NCBI GenBank assembly: GCA_946479925.1
Contig: CAMLHK010000002.1
Span: forward strand, 40,683 to 104,682
Length of the DNA: 64,000 nt
DNA from: an uncultured Lactobacillus sp.
GTDB lineage: Bacteria > Bacillota > Bacilli > Lactobacillales > Lactobacillaceae
Direction of reading: 5' to 3'
Part shown: positions 58,661 through 64,000 of the stretch, in pieces
Layout of the letters: each line of letters opens with the position of its first letter
How positions within the stretch are numbered: the first letter of the stretch is position 1
Position numbers and translations under genes: made by a program
The notes under the pieces: generated by a model
The model's input: only the letters and a program-made list of their open reading frames with translations
The model's database searches: none
What the model was told of the DNA's origin: nothing

Positions 58661-61600
58661 ATGAAAAAATATAATAAATCCAATCCTACTGAGGAAGTCA
58701 AAAATACCAATTATAGAATGCATAAAGGCAAGAAGGGCTGGCTAGTCAGCTATTCACTTTTAGCGTTTATATTGGGCGGAGTTTATACTAGTAGTACTAT
58801 AACTACACCTGTTAAAGCCGCTGAAGTTGAGACTCAAAGTGGCGTAAAAAATGCCGATCAAGAAGTACTGAACGAAGTTGAAGAACGGTCGCTGTCTAAT
58901 GCTAAGCTAAATGCGGCAGCCACTTTAGATAATGAGGCTGATAGTGTTAAAACAGCTATTAGTAGTGATCAAAGACTGTCAGAAGACGAAAAAGCTACTC
59001 AAATTGCGACTATTGATAGTTTGGTTAATGATGCCAAAATTAAAGCTAACGAAGCTACTGATCTGGTGAGTGTTAAAGAAATTATAGATCAGACAATTAC
59101 CAATATTAATGCTAGCTACCAAAGTGGAAATACTTCAGCAAGTGATTCTGATAATGCAAAAGTTGAAAAAGCGCCTAAAGTAGACAAGACTCAAAAGCCA
59201 GTCACAAAAAAGGTAAACTTATCAACTTACAAGGGTCTAAGCTCATTCTTTAAGACAGTTGATGGTGCTAATGATAATTTAGCTAGTTCGTCAATTAAAA
59301 AAGATGTTAATAGAAAAGCTAGCTCTATGGTAGCCTCAAATGTCGCAGCAAATGCTGAATCAGCTAAGTTAACCAGTGTAGATGCTAGAGACAGTGAACC
59401 AGCAAATTCTGCTAATGAAGCAACTGTTGCTAGTGATAAAGATGAAAAGCGTCCAGCTTTCAATGATCTTTTAGGACAAGCAAGTGGTAAAACAGAAACC
59501 TCTGTTGACGTTCCTGTGCCGGAGCAAGTAACCAATCCGGATAAGTCAATCTCAAGAGATGTTGCAACTTTAGAAGAATTGGCAGCAGCTTGGAATAATG
59601 CAGCTGTTACTTATGTTAATGTTACTGCTGACATCGCTTATGACTACTATGCTGTTTTTGGTATTCGTGCTGCAGGTGCAAGTTTGGTAATTAATGGTAA
59701 TGGCCATACCATCGATATGGGGAATCAAAATTTTGAATATCAAGAGATTTCGTATAGAAGATCGCCAGTTACATACCTCACTTTAATCAATACTCACTAT
59801 AAACAGGGATTCAGTGGGTCGGTGAAAAGTAATAAAAAGGCCCTAATATACACATCTGATGGTTCTAATTTAGCTGTTAACTTCGATAATATCAGATTAA
59901 GTGTTACTGAATCTTTGGGTTATGAATATCATGCTATTAGAGCTGTCAGGGCAAATAATTCAAGAGTAACCTTCTCTGGTAAGAACGTTTTTGTTATTGC
60001 TAATGAAGTAGTTCGTGGAGCCGGAAGTATATATATTGCAAATGATAGTTCAGTTATAATGGAACGAACTGAAGGTGCAGTTGCGGGCGACGACGATGAC
60101 GACGTTGACCCAGACGCTCCAGCAGGAGTAGATTCTGAAAGTGGTGAATTTGCTTTTACTGCTCGTGCAGCTAAGGGTTCAATTGGTGAAGGTAATCAGT
60201 TTGTAATGGGTGACCGTTCATCTAACGCAGCGGGAACACTAAAAGGTGTATCTGCAGACTTCCCAGCACTATATAGATACGTATATAGTGTAAAAGTTGG
60301 TGATGATGTTTCTTGGATGCAAGAAGGTTTCCAATACTTCATTGATGGTACTAGAGCAGGTACAGGAGCAAATTATGCTACTTATGTGTTTGGTCAAAAC
60401 TTCAAATTAGACTGTCCTGCAACCACTAGAGGTGGGGCAATTCAACTAAGAAGAAACCAATCAATGCTCTTTAATGCCGGAACAACGATGAGAATCAACC
60501 AGAGGGCAGCAAACCGAGCAATTATTAACTTGGCTAATAATTCGAGTGTAACCTTCATTTCACCAAAAGAACTAGATTTATCTGTTTCAGGGCAAAATGA
60601 TGTACCTGCAGCTTCAAGACGAGGGGTTGTAGCCGGAAGTGGTAGTCTAAGAATTAACAACTCAAGTATTAGAACTTGGGATGGAACCAATTCCTCAACC
60701 AATATGCCTGAAGGTCAATACACTGGTAAGTTCACCAACATGACCATCACAAATGGTAAGGCAACTGTATCATCAACATCTGGCTCAATTAATCCAAATA
60801 TCATGAGTGCAAATACGCGTGAATTACAAACAGATGCAATTGCTCCGGGTAAGGTTAAGGTACAATTCATTGACCAAACAGGTAAGCAAGTAGGAAAGGA
60901 TTATGAGTTACCATTTGGCGGGAAAGGTACTCTGTATGAAGATGCTTATATTGGCCAAGCAATTCCGTTAGTTAGCCAGGATATTGTTGATCATATTCCA
61001 GCAGGCTACATGTGGGCTTTAGGTAATCAGATTTACGCTGGGGCTAAGGCAGACAAACAAAGTGGTGGTTCAGGTAAAGGTGACCAAGGTGATGCCGATG
61101 GTCAAGCAAACATAGCTTACGTTCCAATGGACACGGGCTCATACACATATAAGGTCTATGTTTACGGTGCCAAACAAAACGTAACCTACAAGTATGTTGA
61201 TGTTAACCATCCGGACAAGGTTTTAACACCAAAGAATATTGCAGGAACAGAAGCAGACAACGGCTTAGTTACAGCGAACTACGGTAACACCATTGATTGG
61301 ACAAATAAGTACTATACAGAAACTAATGTGCCAGCAGGTTACCATTACAAGACTGATGCAGCTAACCAGCCAGCAACAATGGTGGTTTCAGACAATAACC
61401 CAACAGTAATATTGTATGTTGAGGGTGATGAACAAGAAATCACACCAACATACTTAGATATGACAGGTAATGCTTTAAGCCCAGCCAATCCGATCGTAAT
61501 TAAAGGCAGAACTGGGGATACTATCACAATCCCAGATGGTCCTGAAATTCCCGGCTTAATAGCTACTGAAGCTATTTTGAATGGTACACCAGTATCTGTT

Positions 61601-64000
61601 GGCTCAACTTTTGAAATGCCAAATCAAAAAGATTTAGGGGCAGATCAAAAGTACACTTTAGTTTACAAATATGAAGATTTAACTGCTTTAAGGAATAATG
61701 CAATTACCGAAATCAATAACAAGTTAACAGAAGTTAAACAAGAGATTGATAATGATAGTTTTCTAACTGACGATAAAAAACAGGCCCAAAAAGCAGACGC
61801 AGAGAATCGCGCAAAAACAGCTATTGATGCAATTAATAGTGCGACTACAGCTAGTGGCATAAATAAGATTGTTGAAGAAGCTTTGCCTGATATTGAGAAA
61901 GCACATGTTCCTGGGACCCTTGAAGAGTTTAAACAACATTATAAAGATCTTCTTGATCAAGAAGTTTCAAGAGTCAAAGGTATCATTAATACCGATAAGA
62001 CATTAAATAGCACAGAAAAAGCTGCACAAAGTACGGCAGCAGAGACGGCTGGAACAACTGCTAAGGAAGTAATTGATCAGGACACAATTACAACTGCTGA
62101 ACAAGTACTTGTTGCATATAACGAAGGTATAGACAATATTAGAGCAGCTCATCAGTCAGTTGACTTGGCAAACGCAAAAACAATTGCTAAAGGAAAAATA
62201 GATGAGAAGGTTCGTGAAACTAAGACTGAGATTGATAATGACAGCAATTTAAGTGATGCTAGAAAGAAAGAGCAAAAAGCAAATGCTGAAGCAGCTGGAG
62301 CAAAAGCTAAGAATAATATTGATTTAGCTACTACTGGTGATGAACTAGAAAAAGCACTAAATGATGGACTAAGAGAAGTTGAGAATGCTCACGTAAAACT
62401 CAGTCTAGATGAAATAAAGAGCGATGCTTGTGCTGATATTGATAGAGTAGTTGCGGAAACTAAAGCCAAGATTAATGCTGATAAGGCATTAACAACTGAG
62501 GAAAGAAACACTCAAATTGCAAATGCTGAGGCAGCAGGCATCTCTGCTAAGGATAAGATTAATGCAGCTACAACAGGTGAAGAAGTAGCCAAAGCATTGG
62601 ATGCTGGTATAAATGCTGTAAAAGATGCATATAAACAAGGCAATCTTGCTGATGCAAAATTAAGAGCTAATGGTGCAATAGATGCTGAAGTAGCTCTAGT
62701 TAAAGAAAAAATTGATGCTGATAAGCACTTACCAGCTGATAAAAAGAATGCTCAGAAAGCTGCAGCTGAAAGTAAAGGGGTAGCAGCTAAGAACAAGATT
62801 AATGCAGCTACAACAGGTGATGAAGTAGCGCAAGCTTTAGCAGATGGTATAGCAGATGTTGATAGTGCATATGTAGCTGGAACGCTTGCCGATGCTCAGC
62901 AAATGGCTAAAGAAGAAATTGACCGTGAAGTAGCTAAATATAAAGGTCTAATAGCGGCTGATAATAATCTAAGCGCTAGTGAAAAGAATAAACAAACGGC
63001 AAATGTTGAAGCTGCAGGTGCCACAGCTAAGAGCAATATTGATAGTGCAACAAGTTTTGAAGAAGTAGAAAAGGCTCTTTCAGATGGTAAAGCTGCAATT
63101 GCAGCAGCTTATGTACCAGGCGATCTTGATGGTGCTAAAGCTAAAGCCAAAGCTGAAATTGATGCTGAAGTGAAACTTGTTGAAAGTTGGATTGATGCTG
63201 ACAAGATTCTAAGTGCAGCACAAAAAGCTAAACAAAAGCAAGATGCACAAGTAGCGGGTGAAAAAGCTAAAAATGATATCGACGCTGCAACAAGTGGTGA
63301 AGGTGTAGCTCTTGCACTTAGATATGGTAAAGCAGCAGTCGATGCAACATATGTTGCTGGAACACTTAAAGATGCCAAAGACAACGGTAAGCAGGCTATT
63401 GCTGAAGAAGCAAGCAAGGTCAAAGAAAAAATTGATACCGACAACCTGCTAACTACTGCAGAAAAGGTCAAACAGAAGCAAGATGTTGACAAGGCAGCAG
63501 CAGAAGCAAACGCTGCAATTGATGCTGCAACAAGTTTTGAAGAAGTCGCTAAGGCAGTAGAAGATGGTAAAGCTAAGATCAACGCAGCCTACAAGCCAGG
63601 TAAGGACTTAAGTGACCAAAAGGCTAATGCTAAGCAAGAAATTGCAGATGAAGCTAAGGCAGTTAAGGGCAAGATCGATGCCGACAAGAACTTGACTACA
63701 GCTGAGAAGAACAAGCAGAAGCAAGACGTTGACAAGGCAGTAGCAGAAGCAAACGCTGCAATTGATGCTGCAACAACACCAGATGAAATTGTTAAGGCAG
63801 TAGAAGATGGTAAAGCTAAGATCAACGCAGCCTACAAGCCAGGCAAGGACTTAAGTGACCAAAAGGCTAATGCTAAGCAAGAAATCGCAGATGAAGCTAA
63901 GGCAGTTAAGGGCAAGATCGATGCCGACAAGAACTTGACTACTGATGAGAAGAACAAGCAGAAGCAAGACGTTGACAAGGCAGTAGCAGAAGCAAATGCT
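58661..64000 (+). CDS. Giant repeat surface adhesin (DUF1542 repeats), 3' end beyond window
   Basis: The frame from ATG 58661 (GAGAGGACG upstream) is open for exactly 1780 codons to the window edge; no stop was met when I read it through. Domains: KxYKxGKxW-type signal (RMHKGKKGW, then a hydrophobic stretch SYSLLAFILGGVY, cleavage near VKAAE, about residue 55); one DUF1542-like repeat (about 75-165); a Ser/Asp/Ala-rich linker; a pectate-lyase-like beta-helix adhesive domain (about 305-725, LEELAAAWNNAAVTYVNVTA, GNGHTIDMG) with an acidic GDDDDDD stretch near 478; mucin-binding-like beta domains (about 725-1005); then about ten DUF1542 helical repeats to the edge. An LPxTG or SLAP anchor is expected beyond. 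Role: wall-bound adhesion to host or other cells. Confidence 0.85.
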   Translation, partial: MKKYNKSNPTEEVKNTNYRMHKGKKGWLVSYSLLAFILGGVYTSSTITTPVKAAEVETQSGVKNADQEVLNEVEERSLSNAKLNAAATLDNEADSVKTAISSDQRLSEDEKATQIATIDSLVNDAKIKANEATDLVSVKEIIDQTITNINASYQSGNTSASDSDNAKVEKAPKVDKTQKPVTKKVNLSTYKGLSSFFKTVDGANDNLASSSIKKDVNRKASSMVASNVAANAESAKLTSVDARDSEPANSANEATVASDKDEKRPAFNDLLGQASGKTETSVDVPVPEQVTNPDKSISRDVATLEELAAAWNNAAVTYVNVTADIAYDYYAVFGIRAAGASLVINGNGHTIDMGNQNFEYQEISYRRSPVTYLTLINTHYKQGFSGSVKSNKKALIYTSDGSNLAVNFDNIRLSVTESLGYEYHAIRAVRANNSRVTFSGKNVFVIANEVVRGAGSIYIANDSSVIMERTEGAVAGDDDDDVDPDAPAGVDSESGEFAFTARAAKGSIGEGNQFVMGDRSSNAAGTLKGVSADFPALYRYVYSVKVGDDVSWMQEGFQYFIDGTRAGTGANYATYVFGQNFKLDCPATTRGGAIQLRRNQSMLFNAGTTMRINQRAANRAIINLANNSSVTFISPKELDLSVSGQNDVPAASRRGVVAGSGSLRINNSSIRTWDGTNSSTNMPEGQYTGKFTNMTITNGKATVSSTSGSINPNIMSANTRELQTDAIAPGKVKVQFIDQTGKQVGKDYELPFGGKGTLYEDAYIGQAIPLVSQDIVDHIPAGYMWALGNQIYAGAKADKQSGGSGKGDQGDADGQANIAYVPMDTGSYTYKVYVYGAKQNVTYKYVDVNHPDKVLTPKNIAGTEADNGLVTANYGNTIDWTNKYYTETNVPAGYHYKTDAANQPATMVVSDNNPTVILYVEGDEQEITPTYLDMTGNALSPANPIVIKGRTGDTITIPDGPEIPGLIATEAILNGTPVSVGSTFEMPNQKDLGADQKYTLVYKYEDLTALRNNAITEINNKLTEVKQEIDNDSFLTDDKKQAQKADAENRAKTAIDAINSATTASGINKIVEEALPDIEKAHVPGTLEEFKQHYKDLLDQEVSRVKGIINTDKTLNSTEKAAQSTAAETAGTTAKEVIDQDTITTAEQVLVAYNEGIDNIRAAHQSVDLANAKTIAKGKIDEKVRETKTEIDNDSNLSDARKKEQKANAEAAGAKAKNNIDLATTGDELEKALNDGLREVENAHVKLSLDEIKSDACADIDRVVAETKAKINADKALTTEERNTQIANAEAAGISAKDKINAATTGEEVAKALDAGINAVKDAYKQGNLADAKLRANGAIDAEVALVKEKIDADKHLPADKKNAQKAAAESKGVAAKNKINAATTGDEVAQALADGIADVDSAYVAGTLADAQQMAKEEIDREVAKYKGLIAADNNLSASEKNKQTANVEAAGATAKSNIDSATSFEEVEKALSDGKAAIAAAYVPGDLDGAKAKAKAEIDAEVKLVESWIDADKILSAAQKAKQKQDAQVAGEKAKNDIDAATSGEGVALALRYGKAAVDATYVAGTLKDAKDNGKQAIAEEASKVKEKIDTDNLLTTAEKVKQKQDVDKAAAEANAAIDAATSFEEVAKAVEDGKAKINAAYKPGKDLSDQKANAKQEIADEAKAVKGKIDADKNLTTAEKNKQKQDVDKAVAEANAAIDAATTPDEIVKAVEDGKAKINAAYKPGKDLSDQKANAKQEIADEAKAVKGKIDADKNLTTDEKNKQKQDVDKAVAEANA
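61672..64000 (+). repeat. Tandem DUF1542 coding repeats, about 243 bases each
   Basis: Roughly ten units begin near 61684, 61918, 62162, 62402, 62642, 62885, 63125, 63365, 63608 and 63851. Each ends with a line like IDxxxxxEEVxKAxxDGxxxIxxAY followed by xxLxDAKxxAKxxI. Upstream units are diverged; the units starting at 63605 and 63848 share a spacing of 243 bases and differ at only about five positions in the part visible, which shows recent duplication or gene conversion at the 3' side. Confidence 0.85.

Noticed and set aside
63109-63582. Minus-strand open frame of 157 codons, and similar ones at 63589-63825, 59227-59535, 61663-61860
   Set aside because: Antisense shadows of the repetitive adhesin frame; Ala/Ser-rich translations mirror the repeats.
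61672-64000. Tandem repeats considered as a CRISPR array
   Set aside because: Period of about 243 bases, fully coding, no short conserved repeat with unique spacers.

Overview
The window is low-GC Firmicutes chromosome, almost certainly a Lactobacillus of the delbrueckii/acidophilus group. The evidence is the gene order dusB-lysS, clpC, rpoB-rpoC, rpsL-rpsG-fusA, rpsJ...rplQ, ecfA1-ecfA2-ecfT-truA, rplM-rpsI; frequent TTG/GTG starts with strong AGGAGG sites; no map gene between adk and infA; no tuf after fusA; and RNA elements that look like the Lactobacillales motifs upstream of rpoB and downstream of rplQ. The species cannot be fixed from sequence reading alone. All functional calls are from reading motifs and gene order; no database search was run.

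Layout. 1-5.1 kb: 3' part of dusB, lysS, a small unknown membrane protein, a DUF2785-type gene broken by two frameshifts, tRNA-Gly and tRNA-Pro, and an unknown AT-rich gene. 5.2-15.5 kb: clpC, then rpoB-rpoC behind a strong promoter and a leader that carries an intrinsic terminator. 15.5-16.8 kb (minus strand): a DUF3021-like membrane protein and a ComC-type prepilin peptidase. 17-20 kb: str operon (rpsL, rpsG, fusA). 20.2-34 kb: the long S10-spc-alpha ribosomal protein cluster with secY, adk, infA and rpoA, ending in an RNA element after rplQ. 34.4-38.7 kb: ECF vitamin transporter core, truA, rplM-rpsI. From about 38.7 kb the window becomes accessory: a two-gene nuclease + SMC/ABC-type ATPase cassette (39.0-41.6 kb), gene remnants, a MacB-like ABC exporter, an S66 LD-carboxypeptidase, a PgaC/PgaD-like polysaccharide synthase pair, a mannoside locus (split fructose-family PTS, two GH38 alpha-mannosidases, a PRD-type activator, a SemiSWEET), a decayed surface-protein gene, and the first 1780 codons of a giant repeat adhesin that runs off the window.

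How parts work together. The ribosomal, RNA polymerase and Sec genes form the growth-rate core. Several leaders (rpoB, rpsL, rpsJ, rplM) probably mediate feedback. The mannoside locus reads as one catabolic unit: PTS uptake, cytosolic alpha-mannosidase cleavage, PTS-sensing activator, catabolite control through a cre-like site, and a sugar facilitator. The best candidate for an undescribed system is the 39061-41552 pair: a predicted Cap4/DUF4297-like nuclease translationally coupled to a coiled-coil ATPase, reminiscent of Lamassu/ABC-3C defence but smaller and without an evident third component. A second notable point is the rpsL allele: R56 and A104 replace the usual K and P at the two classical streptomycin-resistance sites of S12.
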